This document shows, one piece after another, positions 32,446 through 43,029 of a stretch of DNA of 64,000 nt. Origin of the DNA: Nocardioides zeae (GTDB lineage: Bacteria > Actinomycetota > Actinomycetes > Propionibacteriales > Nocardioidaceae). The stretch spans positions 1,488,001-1,552,000 of the forward strand of contig NZ_JAUTAN010000001.1 of assembly GCF_030818655.1 (NCBI RefSeq), given 5' to 3'. Each line of letters opens with the position of its first letter. The stretch's first letter is position 1. The translations under genes were made by a program, and so were the position numbers. The notes beneath the pieces were generated by a model, which was not told where the DNA came from, did not search any database, and saw only the letters and a list, made by a program, of their open reading frames with translations.

Positions 32446-33189
32446 TCAGGCGTCCTGCGGCGAGCCCTGCGGCACGCCCTCGGGGCCGAGCAGCGTCTCC
32501 AGCTGCGTGGCGCGCAGGCGCCGGAACTTGCGCGGCTGCACCCGGGTGCGGTCGAGGACGGCCACCTCCAGCTGCTCCACGCCGATGGACCGGTCGGCCT
32601 CCTCGCCCCGCTCGTTGCGGGAGTGCCCGAGGGCGGCCACGGCGACGCCCAGCGCGCTCGCCAGGTCCGCCCCCTCCTGGTAGTGCTCCTCCAGGTAGGC
32701 CCCCACGACGTCCGCCGCGCCGCCCATGACCGCGTAGCGGTGCTCGTCGAACACCTGGCCGTCGTAGGTCAGCCGGTAGAGCTGGTCGGCGCCCGCCGAC
32801 TCGCCGATCTCGCCCACGAAGATCTCCACCTCGTAGGGCTTCTCGCCACCGGAGGAGAAGATCGCGCCGAGGGTCTGCGCGTAGGCGTTCGCCAGGCTGC
32901 GGCCGGTCACGTCGCGCCGGTCGTAGGAGAAGCCGCGCATGTCGGCGAGGCGCACGCCGGCGATGCGGAGGGACTCGAACTCGTTGTAGCGACCCACCGC
33001 GGCGAACGCGATGCGGTCGTAGATCTCCGAGACCTTGTGCAGCGCCTGGGACGGGTTCTCCGAGGCGAAGAGGATGCCGTCGGCGTACTGCACCGCCACG
33101 ACGGAGCGACCGCGCGCGATGCCCTTGCGCGCGAAGTCCGCCCGGTCCTTCATCTGCTGCTCGGGCGAGACGTAGAACGGCATGCTCAT
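32446..33189 (-). CDS. prcA: 20S proteasome alpha subunit
   Basis: A 247-residue alpha subunit that forms the outer rings and gates of the 20S core. [42 protein letters not shown] is the family start, which carries the gating N-terminal residues. [13 protein letters not shown] [29 protein letters not shown] and the [19 protein letters not shown] region follow. A C-terminal tail of about 25 residues ([15 protein letters not shown]) is variable. It overlaps prcB by four bases. Confidence 0.97.
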   Translation of the reverse strand: MSMPFYVSPEQQMKDRADFARKGIARGRSVVAVQYADGILFASENPSQALHKVSEIYDRIAFAAVGRYNEFESLRIAGVRLADMRGFSYDRRDVTGRSLANAYAQTLGAIFSSGGEKPYEVEIFVGEIGESAGADQLYRLTYDGQVFDEHRYAVMGGAADVVGAYLEEHYQEGADLASALGVAVAALGHSRNERGEEADRSIGVEQLEVAVLDRTRVQPRKFRRLRATQLETLLGPEGVPQGSPQDA

Positions 33190-34088
33190 CGGGCGTCCTC
33201 CTCTGCGGTGCCGGCGCCGGCGCCGGGCTGCTCCACCCGGGCGAGCGGACCGTTCGGCTGGGTGAGCCGCCCGGCGACGACCTCCTCGGCCAGGGCGTTG
33301 ACCTCGGCCTCGGGCAGCCGGGCACCGCCGTCGGCCGTGATCACGTGGACGATCGGGAAGATGCGCCGGGTCAGGTCGGGGCCCCCGGTCGCGGAGTCGT
33401 CGTCGGCCGCGTCGTACAGCGCCTGCAGCGCCACGAGCGCGGCGGTGCGCGCGTCGAGGTCGGTGCGGTAGAGCTTCTTGAGCGAGCCGCGCGCGAACAG
33501 CGAGCCGGAGCCCACCGCGTGGAACCCGTTCTCCTCACCCCGGCCGCCGACGACGTCGTAGCTGAAGATGCGTCCCTCACCGCTGTCGACGTCGAAGCCC
33601 GCGAACAAGGGCACGACGGCCAGGCCCTGCATGGCCAGGCCGAGGTTGCCGCGGATGAGGGCGGAGAGCCGGTTCGCCTTGCCCTGCATCGAGAGCGTCG
33701 TGCCCTCGATCTTCTCGTAGTGCTCCAGCTCGAGCTGGAAGAGCCGCACCATCTCGACCGCGAGACCCGCGGTGCCGGCGATGCCGACGCAGCTCAGCTC
33801 GTCGGCCGGGAACACCTTCTCGATGTCGCGGCTGGAGATGATGTTGCCCATCGTCGCCCGGCGGTCGCCCGCCATGAGGACGCCTCCGGGGAACGTGAGC
33901 GCGACGATCGTCGTGCCGTGCGGCGCGAGGTCGCCGGCCGAGCCGGCGGGCAGCGCCCGCCGACCCGGCAGGAGGTCGGGCGCCTGCGCCGCGACGAAGT
34001 CGGAGAAGGACGAGGAACCGGGCGTCAGGTACGCCGCGGGGAGCCGGGCACCGAGACCCTGGGCCGGCCCGTGGTGGGACTCAGTCAC
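33186..34088 (-). CDS. prcB: 20S proteasome beta subunit
   Basis: A 300-residue catalytic subunit, made with a 58-residue propeptide. The nucleophile is Thr59 in [26 protein letters not shown], and the downstream Asp, Lys and Ser/Asp pattern ([35 protein letters not shown]) is intact. A Gly/Ala-rich tail ([16 protein letters not shown]) is not conserved. The ATG lies only a few bases after the pup stop. Confidence 0.97.
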   Translation of the reverse strand: MTESHHGPAQGLGARLPAAYLTPGSSSFSDFVAAQAPDLLPGRRALPAGSAGDLAPHGTTIVALTFPGGVLMAGDRRATMGNIISSRDIEKVFPADELSCVGIAGTAGLAVEMVRLFQLELEHYEKIEGTTLSMQGKANRLSALIRGNLGLAMQGLAVVPLFAGFDVDSGEGRIFSYDVVGGRGEENGFHAVGSGSLFARGSLKKLYRTDLDARTAALVALQALYDAADDDSATGGPDLTRRIFPIVHVITADGGARLPEAEVNALAEEVVAGRLTQPNGPLARVEQPGAGAGTAEEDAR

Positions 34089-34091
34089 GCG

Positions 34092-34289
34092 TCACTGCCC
34101 GCCCTTCTGGATGAACGACTTCACGAAGTCCTCCGCGTTCTGCTCGAGGACCTCGTCGATCTCGTCGAGGATCGAGTCGACGTCGTCGTCGAGCGCCTCC
34201 TTGCGCTCCGCGACCTCGTTGCTCGCCTCGGCGGTGACCTCGTCGGTCTCCTCGCTCGAGGACCGGGGCTGCTTCTGCTCCTGTGCCAC
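34092..34289 (-). CDS. pup: Prokaryotic ubiquitin-like protein Pup
   Basis: A 65-residue, mostly disordered modifier. The C-terminus DFVKSFIQKGGQ ends in Gly-Gly-Gln, so it must be deamidated to Glu by Dop before PafA can use it. The central helical region (DDDVDSILDEIDEVLEQNAEDFVKSF) is the part that binds the ARC coiled coil. The ATG follows an AGGAGG-like site. It sits between dop and prcB, in the standard order. Confidence 0.98.
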   Translation of the reverse strand: MAQEQKQPRSSSEETDEVTAEASNEVAERKEALDDDVDSILDEIDEVLEQNAEDFVKSFIQKGGQ

Positions 34290-34395
34290 GACCGCACCTC
34301 CTCATCGACGGGCTCTCGGGCGCCGGGACTCCCCGACGTCGAGCCGTGGTGACGACCCTACCGACTCGACGGCGGCCGAGGGGGCTGGTCCGGCG

Positions 34396-35904
34396 TCAGC
34401 CGGTCAGCGCCGCGAACAGGTCCTCGGCCGAAGCGCAGCCGTCGAGCAGCCGACCCACGTGGGCCCGCGTGCCGCGCAGCGGGTCTGTCGTGGGGATCCG
34501 CTGCAGCGACTCCCGGCCGGGCAGGTCGAAGATGACCGAGTCCCACGAGGCGGCCGCGACGCTGTCCCCGAACTTCTCGATGCAGCGCCCGCGGAAGTAG
34601 GCCCGCGTGTCCTCCGGCGGCTCGTGGATCGCCGCGGCGACCTGCTCGTCGGTGAGGAGCCGCTCGATCCGACCGGCGGCCACCAGCCGGTGGTAGAGCC
34701 CCTTCTCCGGGCGGATGTCCGAGTACTGCAGGTCGATCAGGTGGAGCTTCGCGTCGTCCCAGTCGAGCCCGTCGCGCTCCTGGTACTGCCGCAGCAGCGC
34801 GTACTTCGCCACCCAGTCGAGCTCGCCCGCGCACTCGAACGGGTCGCGCTCGAGGCGGTCGAGCACGGAGCCCCAGCGCACCAGCACGTCCTTGGTCGCC
34901 GCGTCGACGTCGCCGCCGAGCCGCTCGTCGACGTACGCGTGGGCGAGCTCCAGGTAGACCCGCTGGAGCTGCACGGCCGTGAGCCGGCGTCCGTCCTTCA
35001 GCGTGACGAGGTGGGTGAGCGACGGGTCGTGGGAGACGGCGCGCAGCGCCGCGACGGGCCCGTCGACCGACAGGTCGGCGTCGATGAAGCCGTCCTCGAT
35101 CATCGCCAGCACCAGCGCGGTCGTGCCGACCTTGAGGTAGGTCGACACCTCCGCCAGGTTGGCGTCGCCGATGATGACGTGGAGCCGACGGTGCAGGTCG
35201 GGATCCGCGTGCGGCTCGTCGCGCGTGTTGATGATCGGGCGCTTGAGGGTCGTCTCGAGCCCGACCTCGACCTCGAAGAAGTCGGCTCGCTGGCTGACCT
35301 GGAACCCGTGGGTGCGGCCGTCCTGGCCGATCCCCACTCGGCCGGCGCCGCAGACGACCTGCCGCGAGACGAAGAACGGCGTCAGGTGGCGCACGATGTC
35401 GGCGAACGGCGTGGAGCGCCGCATCAGGTAGTTCTCGTGGGCGCCGTAGGACGCGCCCTTGTTGTCGGTGTTGTTCTTGTAGAGCACGATCGCCTGGCCC
35501 TGCGGGAGCCCGGCCGCGAGCCGGGTCGCCTCGAGCATGATCCGCTCCCCCGCCTTGTCCCAGCGCACGAGGTCGAGCGGCGTGACGACCTCGGGGCTCG
35601 AGTACTCCGGGTGGGCGTGGTCCACGTAGAGCCGCGCGCCGTTGGTGAGGATGCTGTTGGCCAGCCCCAGGTCCTCGTCGGTGAGCAACGAGGGATCGGC
35701 CTGGCCGCGGGAGAGGTCGAAGCCGCGCGCGTCCCGCAGCGGGTTCTCCTCCTCGAAGTCCCACCGGGCGCGGCGGGCGCGCAGCGCCGACGACGCGTAG
35801 GCGTTCACGACCTGCGACGAGGCGACCATCGGGTTGGCGGTCGGCTGCCCGACCACGCTGATGCCGTATTCCACCTCGGAGCCCATGACCCGGCGCACGC
35901 TCAT
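34396..35904 (-). CDS. dop: Deamidase/depupylase Dop
   Basis: A 502-residue homologue of PafA that converts Pup-Gln to Pup-Glu and can remove Pup from targets. [53 protein letters not shown] (catalytic Asp), [25 protein letters not shown] and [37 protein letters not shown] fit the family. The Dop-specific loop after the first beta strand is present. It lies 49 bases behind arc and 106 bases before pup. Confidence 0.97.
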   Translation of the reverse strand: MSVRRVMGSEVEYGISVVGQPTANPMVASSQVVNAYASSALRARRARWDFEEENPLRDARGFDLSRGQADPSLLTDEDLGLANSILTNGARLYVDHAHPEYSSPEVVTPLDLVRWDKAGERIMLEATRLAAGLPQGQAIVLYKNNTDNKGASYGAHENYLMRRSTPFADIVRHLTPFFVSRQVVCGAGRVGIGQDGRTHGFQVSQRADFFEVEVGLETTLKRPIINTRDEPHADPDLHRRLHVIIGDANLAEVSTYLKVGTTALVLAMIEDGFIDADLSVDGPVAALRAVSHDPSLTHLVTLKDGRRLTAVQLQRVYLELAHAYVDERLGGDVDAATKDVLVRWGSVLDRLERDPFECAGELDWVAKYALLRQYQERDGLDWDDAKLHLIDLQYSDIRPEKGLYHRLVAAGRIERLLTDEQVAAAIHEPPEDTRAYFRGRCIEKFGDSVAAASWDSVIFDLPGRESLQRIPTTDPLRGTRAHVGRLLDGCASAEDLFAALTG

Positions 35905-35953
35905 GCGGCGAGCGTACGCCGGGCCGGGGACGGTCCTCCTCGGCGAGGGTGGA

Positions 35954-37603
35954 TCAGAGGTACTGGCCCGTGTTGCTGACCGTGTCGATCGAGCGGCCGG
36001 GCTCCGTGCCCTGCTTGCCGGTGATGAGCGTGCGGATGAAGACGATCCGCTCGCCCTTCTTGCCGGAGATCCGCGCCCAGTCGTCGGGGTTGGTCGTGTT
36101 GGGCAGGTCCTCGTTCTCCTTGAACTCGTCGACGCAGGCCTGCAGCAGGTGCTGCACGCGCAGCCCCTTCTGCTGGAGCTCGAGGAAGTCCTTGATCGCC
36201 ATCTTCTTCGCGCGGTCGACGATGTTCTGGATCATCGCGCCCGAGTTGAAGTCCTTGAAGTACATGACCTCCTTGTCACCGTTCGCGTAGGTCACCTCGA
36301 GGAAGCGGTTCTCCTCGCTCTCGGTGTACATGCGCTCCACGGTGGCGCGGATCATGCCGTCGACGCAGGCCTGGCGGTCGCCGCCGAACTCGGCGAGGTC
36401 GTCGAGGTGCAACGGCAGGTTGGTCGTCAGGTACTTGCTGAAGATGTCGCGGGCCGACTCCGCGTCGGGCCGCTCGATCTTGATCTTCACGTCGAGCCGG
36501 CCGGGCCGCAGGATGGCCGGGTCGATCATGTCCTCGCGGTTGGAGGCACCGATGACGAGCACGTTCTCCAGCGTCTCGACGCCGTCGATCTCGCTCAGCA
36601 GCTGCGGGACGATCGTGTTCTCGACGTCGGAGGAGACGCCCGAGCCGCGCGTGCGGAACAGCGAGTCCATCTCGTCGAAGAACACGATGACCGGCGTGCC
36701 CTGGCTCGCCTTCTCCCGCGCCCGCTGGAACACGAGGCGGATGTGGCGCTCGGTCTCGCCGACGTACTTGTTGAGCAGCTCGGGGCCCTTGATGTTGAGG
36801 AAGAACGCCCGCGCGTCCGAGTCCTCTCCCGTCTTCGCCGCGACCTTCTTGGCGAGCGAGTTGGCGACCGCCTTCGCGATGAGCGTCTTGCCGCAGCCGG
36901 GCGGGCCGTAGAGCAGGATGCCCTTCGGCGGCTTCAGCTCGTGCTCGAGGAACAGGTCGGGGTGCAGGTAGGGCAGCTCGACCGCGTCCTGGATCGCCTC
37001 GATCTGCGCACCGAGGCCGCCGATCGACTCGTACGCGATGTCGGGCACCTCCTCGAGCACCAGCTCCTCGACCTCGGACTTCGGCACGACCTCGTAGGCG
37101 TAGCCCGCCCGGGAGTCGAGGAGGAGCGAGTCGCCCGCCCGCAGGGGATGCCCGATGAGCGGCTGCGCCAGCCGCACGACGCGCTCCTCGTCGGCGTTGG
37201 CGATGACGAGGACGCGCTCACCGTCGGCGAGCAGCTCCTTGTACATCACCACCTCGCCGACCTGCTCGAAGTCGAACGCGGCGACGACGTTGAGGGCTTC
37301 GTTGAGCAGGACCTCCTGGCCCTTCCGTAGCGTCTCGACGTCCACCGCCGGGCTCACCGACACCCGCAGCTTCCGCCCGCCGGTGAAGATGTCGATGGTG
37401 TCGTCGTCGTTGCGCTGGAGGAAGACACCGAAACCGGCCGGCGGCTGCGCCAGACGGTCGATCTCCTCCTTCATGCTGGTGATCTGGTCGCGGGCATCGC
37501 GCAGCGTGCTCGCGAGGCGCTCGTTCTGGCTCGTGACAGCAGCGAGCGAGCGCTGGGTGTCGGCGAGCCGGAGCTCGAGGCCGCGGTCGTCGGATGTCGA
37601 CAT
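35954..37603 (-). CDS. arc: Proteasome-associated AAA ATPase (ARC/Mpa)
   Basis: A 549-residue unfoldase that recognises Pup and feeds targets into the proteasome. An N-terminal coiled coil (residues about 8-52), two OB domains (about 58-180), Walker A GPPGCGKT (233-240), Walker B IVFFDEMD (about 306-313) and the C-terminal helical domain are clear. It ends in the QYL motif that docks to the alpha ring. ATG 37603 lies 11 bases behind AGGAGG. Two in-frame GTG codons further up are less likely. A TAGGGT at 37634-37639 could be a -10 box with a short leader. Confidence 0.97.
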   Translation of the reverse strand: MSTSDDRGLELRLADTQRSLAAVTSQNERLASTLRDARDQITSMKEEIDRLAQPPAGFGVFLQRNDDDTIDIFTGGRKLRVSVSPAVDVETLRKGQEVLLNEALNVVAAFDFEQVGEVVMYKELLADGERVLVIANADEERVVRLAQPLIGHPLRAGDSLLLDSRAGYAYEVVPKSEVEELVLEEVPDIAYESIGGLGAQIEAIQDAVELPYLHPDLFLEHELKPPKGILLYGPPGCGKTLIAKAVANSLAKKVAAKTGEDSDARAFFLNIKGPELLNKYVGETERHIRLVFQRAREKASQGTPVIVFFDEMDSLFRTRGSGVSSDVENTIVPQLLSEIDGVETLENVLVIGASNREDMIDPAILRPGRLDVKIKIERPDAESARDIFSKYLTTNLPLHLDDLAEFGGDRQACVDGMIRATVERMYTESEENRFLEVTYANGDKEVMYFKDFNSGAMIQNIVDRAKKMAIKDFLELQQKGLRVQHLLQACVDEFKENEDLPNTTNPDDWARISGKKGERIVFIRTLITGKQGTEPGRSIDTVSNTGQYL

Positions 37604-37695
37604 GGTCGTCACCACCTCCTGAGGGTGATCCCGACCCTACTCGCGCGACGCGCCGATGGAAGGGAACCGACCACCAAGTGATCGAGGTCCTGCGC

Positions 37696-38703
37696 TCAGA
37701 GGTCGGTGCTCTCCAGCTCGATGCCCGGGGGCAGGTCGCCCGGCCGCGGACCGCTGTAGTCGGGCCCGTAGGCGCCCGGCGCCGGACGCCGCTTCTTGAC
37801 CGGAGGGCGCTGGCCCGGCGCCATCCGCCGCGACGTGACGAGGAAGGCGGTGTGCCCGATCATCTTGTGGCCCGGCCGCACCGCGAGACCCTCGACGTGC
37901 CAGTCACGCACGAGCGACTCCCACGCCTGCGGCTCCGTGAAGCCGCCGTGGGCACGGAGCGTCTCGACGACCCGGCTCAGCTGGGTCGTCGTCGCGACGT
38001 ACGCGCAGACGATGCCGCCGGGACTGAGCACGTCGGCCACCGCGTCGACGCACTCCCAGGGCGCGAGCATGTCGAGGATCACACGGTCCGCCCGCTCGCC
38101 GCGGCGCGGCAGTTCCTCGGCGAGGTCGCCGAGGCGGAGCGTCCAGGACGGGTGCGAGCCCCCCTCGGGGGCGCCGAAGAACTGGTGGACGTTGCGTCGC
38201 GCGACGTCCGCGAACTCCTCGCGCCGCTCGTAGCTCGTCACCGTGCCGTAGGGGCCGACCGCGCGCAGGAGCGAGCACGTGAGCGCGCCGGAGCCGACGC
38301 CCGCCTCGACGACCCGCGCGCCGGGGTAGATGTCGGCGAGGGCGACGATCTGCGCCGAGTCCTTGGGGTAGACGACCGCGGCGCCCCGCGGCATCGAGAC
38401 CACGAACTCGGACAGCAGCGGGCGAAAGACCAGGTACTCCCCGCCGGCCGACGAGGGGATCGTGAAGCCCTCATCACGGCCGATGAGGTCGTCGTGGTCG
38501 AGGTGGCCGCGGTTGCTGAAGAACCGCTTGCCGGCCTCGAGGCAGAAGTTGTGGCGGCGGCCCTTCTGGTCGGTCAGGCGCACCCACTCGCCCTCGCGCA
38601 GCGGTCCGCGGTGGACGCCCGACCACGCCTCCGGGGGCACGTCGGGGGCGTCGGTCGCCGGGGCCACGGCGGGGGCGTCGATCTCGGGGGCTGCGTCGGA
38701 CAT
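37696..38703 (-). CDS. trmI: tRNA (adenine-58-N1)-methyltransferase TrmI
   Basis: A 335-residue SAM-dependent enzyme that methylates A58 in the T-loop of tRNA. The N-terminal beta domain (RGPLREGEWVRLTDQKGRRHNFCLEAGKRFFSNRGHLDHDDLIG) is followed by the catalytic fold with VVEAGVGSGALTCSLLRAVG (SAM motif) and ILDMLAPWECVDAVADVL. A tail rich in Lys, Arg and Pro follows. The same gene stands near the proteasome locus in M. tuberculosis (Rv2118c). Confidence 0.94.
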   Translation of the reverse strand: MSDAAPEIDAPAVAPATDAPDVPPEAWSGVHRGPLREGEWVRLTDQKGRRHNFCLEAGKRFFSNRGHLDHDDLIGRDEGFTIPSSAGGEYLVFRPLLSEFVVSMPRGAAVVYPKDSAQIVALADIYPGARVVEAGVGSGALTCSLLRAVGPYGTVTSYERREEFADVARRNVHQFFGAPEGGSHPSWTLRLGDLAEELPRRGERADRVILDMLAPWECVDAVADVLSPGGIVCAYVATTTQLSRVVETLRAHGGFTEPQAWESLVRDWHVEGLAVRPGHKMIGHTAFLVTSRRMAPGQRPPVKKRRPAPGAYGPDYSGPRPGDLPPGIELESTDL

Positions 38704-38713
38704 GCGGCGCAGG

Positions 38714-39874
38714 TTATCGGTCGTCGGCGCGCAGGGCCCGATCGAGGTCGCCGGCCGTCAGGACCCCGTACGGCGCGCCGTCGGCCCCGACGAGGAGGTA
38801 CTCCGCCGCGGGCCGGCGCCGCAGCGCGTCGATGAGCTCCTCGCCCGCCACGTCGACGGGCAGCCGGAGGCCGGCGTCGAGCGTGCGGGCCACCGTCGCC
38901 ACGGCCGCCCAGGGGCGACGCTCGACCGGCATGCGGGCCAGGGCGGCCTCGCTGACGATGCCGACCGGCGTGCCGTCGGACCCGACGGTGACGATGCCCC
39001 CGGCCTCCTGCTCCTGCGCGCGCCGTACGGCCTCCGCGACGGAGACGTCGGCCGGCACGAGGGCCACGCGACGGGCGAGCGGCCGGGCGGCGAGCCGGGG
39101 CAGGCGGCGGCGTAGCCGGGCGTTCCCGATGACGGCGCTCGCGCCGGTCCACAGGAAGGCCGCGACCACGCCGGCGAGGACGAAGTCGATGAGGCGGGGC
39201 TGGGTGTCGAGCACCGCGGCCAGCAGCAGGGGCCACCCGAGCGACAGGACGGCGACGACGCGCCCGCTCCACCCGGCGGCGATCGCGCCGCGGAGCGGGT
39301 CGCCCGTCAGGCGCCAGACCCCGGCCTTCATGACCCGGCCGCCGTCGAGGGGCAGCCCGGGCACGAGGTTGAGCACGCCGACGAGGATGTTCGCGCCCGC
39401 GAGCGCCTCGACGGCCATGCGGAGCAGCCCGTCGGGCGTGACGAACCACAGTCCGACGGCGCCGAGGCCGACGGCGATCGACGTGAGCGGCCCGACCACG
39501 GCGATGACGAGCTCGTCGCGGGGTCGGCGCGCCTCCGTCTCCACCGCGGTCATGCCGCCGAGGAAGTGCAGCGTGATGGAGGTGACGCGGTAGCCGTAGT
39601 GCCGCGCGGCGACGGCGTGCGACGCCTCGTGGAGCAGCACCGAGAGGTAGAGCAGCACGGCGAAGGCGAGGCCCGCGACGTACTTGCCCGCGCCGAGCCC
39701 CGGCTGCACCTGCTCGATGCGAGGTGCGAGGACGACGGCGATGAGACCCGCCACGAGGAACCAGGAGCCCGAGACGAGCACGTCGCTGTCGGCGATGCGG
39801 CCGACGCGGAACGTGCCGCGGGGACGGGGAGCGCGGGGCGGCTCGTCGGTCGCGTCGCGGTCGGCTCGGTCCAC
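38714..39874 (-). CDS. Site-2-protease-family metalloprotease with CBS domains
   Basis: A 386-residue membrane protease of the M50 family. The zinc motif HEASH is at about residues 82-86 in a transmembrane helix, and the third ligand region GLPLDGGRVM is near 175. About six hydrophobic segments are visible. A CBS pair occupies the C-terminal 120 residues (about 265-385), which may bind adenine nucleotides. Such proteases cut membrane anchors of regulators, but the target here is unknown. It lies 10 bases upstream of trmI. Confidence 0.9.
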   Translation of the reverse strand: MDRADRDATDEPPRAPRPRGTFRVGRIADSDVLVSGSWFLVAGLIAVVLAPRIEQVQPGLGAGKYVAGLAFAVLLYLSVLLHEASHAVAARHYGYRVTSITLHFLGGMTAVETEARRPRDELVIAVVGPLTSIAVGLGAVGLWFVTPDGLLRMAVEALAGANILVGVLNLVPGLPLDGGRVMKAGVWRLTGDPLRGAIAAGWSGRVVAVLSLGWPLLLAAVLDTQPRLIDFVLAGVVAAFLWTGASAVIGNARLRRRLPRLAARPLARRVALVPADVSVAEAVRRAQEQEAGGIVTVGSDGTPVGIVSEAALARMPVERRPWAAVATVARTLDAGLRLPVDVAGEELIDALRRRPAAEYLLVGADGAPYGVLTAGDLDRALRADDR

Positions 39875-39969
39875 GTGCCGAGGCTATCCGTCGCGCCCAC
39901 GCGGGGGCGCCGTCGGCCCGACCCCGTCCTCCCGGTGGGCTGTCGGTGGTCTGTCCTAGGGTGACCCGC

Positions 39970-40806
39970 ATGTCCTCGCCCGCCGACGCCGCCACGACGC
40001 TCGCCGCGTCGGAGGAGGTGCTCGGCACCCTGTCCCCCAGCCGGGCGGGTGACTTCCTCACCTGCCCGCTGCTCTACCGGTTCCGCCACGTGGACCGGCT
40101 GCCCGAGCGCCCCTCGCTCGACGCGGTGCGCGGCACGGTCGTCCACCGGGTGCTCGAGCTGCTCTTCGACCTGCCCGCGGTCGAGCGCACCCCGGAGCGG
40201 GCGGCGGGCATGGTGCCCGCCGCGTGGGCCGAGGTGCGGGAGCGCGAGCCGGCGGTGGAGGCGGAGTTCGCCGCGACCGGCACCACCGAGGAGGCGTGGC
40301 TCGGCACGTGCGGCACCGTGCTTGCGCGGTACTTCGCGCTGGAGGACCCGACGCGGCTCGAGCCGGCGGAGCGGGAGCTCTACGTGGAGACGCTCACCGA
40401 CACCCGTCTCCTCCTGCGCGGCTTCGTGGACCGGCTCGACGTCGCGCCCGACGGCCAGCTGCGCGTGGTGGACTACAAGACGGGTCGCGCCCCCGGTGTC
40501 GGCTTCGAGGGCCGGGCGCTCTTCCAGATGAAGTTCTACGCCCTCGTGCTGCAGCGCACGCGGGGCGTCCTCCCGGCGATGCTCCAGCTGATCTACCTCG
40601 GCAGCGGCGAGATCATCCGCTACGTGCCGGACGAGTCCGACCTGCGGGCGACCGAGCGCAAGGTCGAGGCGGTCTGGGAGGCGATCAGCACCGCGCGCGC
40701 GTCGGGCCGCTGGGAGCCGCGGCCGGGCAAGCTCTGCGGGTGGTGCTCCCACCAGGCGCTCTGCCCGGCGTACGGCGGGACTCCCCCGCCGCTGCCGGCC
40801 GACTGA
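39970..40806 (+). CDS. RecB/Cas4-like PD-(D/E)XK nuclease
   Basis: A 278-residue nuclease of the RecB-family type. LSPSRAGDFLTCPLLYRFRHVDRLPE is the start region with the first Cys, RGTVVHRVLELLF carries the His, and LRVVDYKTGRAP is the catalytic DxK motif. WCSHQALCPAYG gives the last Cys residues of a likely iron-sulfur cluster. It matches the position of Rv2119 in M. tuberculosis and is a conserved actinobacterial gene of unknown repair role. ATG 39970 is taken. GTG 39961 is possible. Confidence 0.9.
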   Translation: MSSPADAATTLAASEEVLGTLSPSRAGDFLTCPLLYRFRHVDRLPERPSLDAVRGTVVHRVLELLFDLPAVERTPERAAGMVPAAWAEVREREPAVEAEFAATGTTEEAWLGTCGTVLARYFALEDPTRLEPAERELYVETLTDTRLLLRGFVDRLDVAPDGQLRVVDYKTGRAPGVGFEGRALFQMKFYALVLQRTRGVLPAMLQLIYLGSGEIIRYVPDESDLRATERKVEAVWEAISTARASGRWEPRPGKLCGWCSHQALCPAYGGTPPPLPAD

Positions 40807-40853
40807 CGGCTGCCCCGACGGCGAACCCGACGGCGAACGGGCGTCAACCCGCG

Positions 40854-40922
40854 TAGTCCCTGACGTTCTGCACGCGACACGCCGGCTCGGCGGGCCAGCG
40901 GGGTGCACAACGTCAGGGACTA
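40854..40922. terminator. Large inverted repeat between a RecB-like nuclease gene and oppF
   Basis: Twenty-base arms (40854-40873 and 40903-40922, one mismatch; first 14 perfect) flank a 29-base loop. It separates two convergent genes, and the right arm includes the oppF stop codon. A bidirectional terminator is the simplest reading, but the long arms resemble an extragenic repeat unit. Confidence 0.7.
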
Positions 40923-41942
40923 TCCCGACGAGCCGACCGGCTGCACCGTGGTGATCGCGCCCGTGGCGATCCGCTCGGCGTGGTGGCAGGCGACCACGTG
41001 GTCGGTGGGCACCCCGGGCAGGTCCACCGCGCGGGGCAGGGGCCGCTCGTCCCGGCAGCGGTCGGCCTGCACGAAGGGGCAGCGCGTGTGGAACCGGCAG
41101 CCGCTCGGCGGGTCCGCCGGCGACGGCAGGTCGCCGCGCAGCAGGATGCGTTCGCGGCGGTCCTCGACCTCGGGGTCGGGGACGGGCACGGCCGACATCA
41201 GCCCCCGCGTGTAGGGGTGGAGCGGACGGTCGTAGAGCTCGTCGGCGCCGGCGCGCTCGACGATCCCTCCGAGGTACATCACCGCCACCTCGTCGGAGAC
41301 GTGCCGGACGACGGCGAGGTCGTGGGCGATGACCAGGTAGGTGAGCCCCAGCTCGGCCTGCAGGTCGGCCAGGAGGTTGAGCACCTGCGCCTGGATCGAC
41401 ACGTCGAGGGCCGAGACGGGCTCGTCGGCGATGATCAGCCGCGGCCGCAACGCCAGCGCCCTCGCGATCCCGATCCGCTGGCGCTGGCCGCCCGAGAACT
41501 CGTGGGGGTAGCGACGCCCCGCCGCCCGCGGCAGCCCGACCTGGTCGAGCAGCTCGGCCACCCGGTCGCCGCCCGCGGGGAGCCCGTGGGCCCGCAGCGG
41601 CTCGGTGAGGATCGTCTCCACGGACTGCCGGGGATTGAGGCTCGCCAGCGGGTCCTGGAACACCATCTGGAGGTCGCGGCGCCGGCGTCGCAGCTCCTCG
41701 CCCCTCAGGGTGGCGAGGTCCGTGCCGTCCACGCGCACCTCACCGCGGGTGACCGGGGCCAGCCGCAGGATCGCGCGACCCAGGGTCGACTTGCCGCACC
41801 CCGACTCGCCGACGAGCCCGACGGTGCGGCCCGACGGGACGGTGAGGTCGACGCCGTCGACGGCCCGGACCGTGCCCCGTCGGCCCCGCAGCGGGTAGTG
41901 CACGGCGAGGTCGCGCACGTCGAGCAGCACCTCGGTCGTCAT
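40920..41942 (-). CDS. Oligopeptide/dipeptide ABC importer, ATPase (OppF-like)
   Basis: A 340-residue ATPase. Walker [10 protein letters not shown] (about residues 44-52), Q-loop [14 protein letters not shown], signature [15 protein letters not shown] and Walker [13 protein letters not shown] are complete. The C-terminal oligopeptide-transporter domain has the Cys motif [19 protein letters not shown], seen in OppD/OppF for an iron-sulfur cluster. It is the last gene of a five-gene operon. The ATG overlaps the previous stop. Confidence 0.92.
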   Translation of the reverse strand: MTTEVLLDVRDLAVHYPLRGRRGTVRAVDGVDLTVPSGRTVGLVGESGCGKSTLGRAILRLAPVTRGEVRVDGTDLATLRGEELRRRRRDLQMVFQDPLASLNPRQSVETILTEPLRAHGLPAGGDRVAELLDQVGLPRAAGRRYPHEFSGGQRQRIGIARALALRPRLIIADEPVSALDVSIQAQVLNLLADLQAELGLTYLVIAHDLAVVRHVSDEVAVMYLGGIVERAGADELYDRPLHPYTRGLMSAVPVPDPEVEDRRERILLRGDLPSPADPPSGCRFHTRCPFVQADRCRDERPLPRAVDLPGVPTDHVVACHHAERIATGAITTVQPVGSSG

Positions 41943-43024
41943 CACAGCTCCTTCTCGCGGGGCGCCGGCGCCTCCACCGGGTGGAAGCAGCGCCGACGGC
42001 GATCCGGCCCGCCGGCCCCGGGGCCGGGCTCCAGGTCCGGCTCCAGGTCCGGGGACGTCGTCCGGCAGGTGTCGTCGGCGCGGGCGCACCGGGGGCTGAA
42101 CGCGCAGGCACCGGTCCACGGCACGGTCTGGGTGGGCGAGCCGGGGATCGGCACGAGCGGCGTGCCGCGTGGGGTGTCGAGCCGCGGGATGCTGCCCAGC
42201 AGGCCCACCGTGTAGGGATGGGCGGGCGCCGCGAAGAGCGGCCGGCGCGGCGCGGACTCCACGATCCGTCCGGCGTACATGACGTTGACCTCGTCGCAGA
42301 CCCCGGCGACGACGCCCAGGTCGTGCGTGATGAGCAGGAGCGCGGCGTCGCTGTCGGCGACCAGCGCGGCCAGCACGTCGAGCACCTGGGCCTGGATCGT
42401 GACGTCCAGCGCCGTGGTCGGCTCGTCGGCGATGAGCAGCCGCGGCTCGCAGGCGAGCGCGATCGCGATGAGGACCCGCTGGCGCATGCCGCCGGAGAGC
42501 TGGTGGGGGTACTCCTTCAGGCGCCGCACGGGGTCGGGGATGCCGACGCGTGCGAGCAGGTCGGCACACCGCTCCCGGCGCTCGCGGCGCGACAGGTCGA
42601 AGTGGCGTCGGAGCACCTCGTCGAGCTGGACCCCGATCGTGACGACGGGGTTGAGGGACGTCATCGGGTCCTGGAACACCATGGCGATCTCGGGCCCGCG
42701 GAGCGCCTCGCGCTGCCGCTCCCCCGTCGTCAGGAGATCCTGGCCCCGGTAGCGCACCTCCCCGGTCACCTCGACGCCGCGACGGGGCAGCAGGCCCATG
42801 ATCGCCAGCGAGGTCACCGACTTGCCGCTGCCGGACTCGCCGACGAGGGCCACGTTGCGGCCGGCCGGCACGTCGAGCGACACCTGGTCCACGGCAACGA
42901 CGTCGTGGTCGCGGCTGTGGAAGCGCACCCGCAGGTCACGCACGGAGAGCAGCGGCTCCTCCTCCGGTACGCCGCGGGACGGGTCGGTGGCGGTCGTCGG
43001 GGTCGTGGGGCTCGTGGGGCTCAT
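41942..43024 (-). CDS. Oligopeptide/dipeptide ABC importer, ATPase (OppD-like)
   Basis: A 360-residue ATPase. Walker [10 protein letters not shown] (about residues 62-70), [29 protein letters not shown] and [16 protein letters not shown] are present, followed by the oligo_HPY C-terminal domain ([20 protein letters not shown]) and a Cys pattern. The N-terminus is a short Pro/Thr-rich tail. ATG 43022-43024 follows GGAGGTGA by eight bases. Confidence 0.92.
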   Translation of the reverse strand: MSPTSPTTPTTATDPSRGVPEEEPLLSVRDLRVRFHSRDHDVVAVDQVSLDVPAGRNVALVGESGSGKSVTSLAIMGLLPRRGVEVTGEVRYRGQDLLTTGERQREALRGPEIAMVFQDPMTSLNPVVTIGVQLDEVLRRHFDLSRRERRERCADLLARVGIPDPVRRLKEYPHQLSGGMRQRVLIAIALACEPRLLIADEPTTALDVTIQAQVLDVLAALVADSDAALLLITHDLGVVAGVCDEVNVMYAGRIVESAPRRPLFAAPAHPYTVGLLGSIPRLDTPRGTPLVPIPGSPTQTVPWTGACAFSPRCARADDTCRTTSPDLEPDLEPGPGAGGPDRRRRCFHPVEAPAPREKEL

Positions 43025-43029
43025 GGGGG

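Noticed and set aside
39970..40806. Cas4 as an alternative for the RecB-like nuclease
   Set aside because: The length and the conserved position next to the proteasome/trmI region match the actinobacterial RecB-family gene. No other cas gene or array is near.
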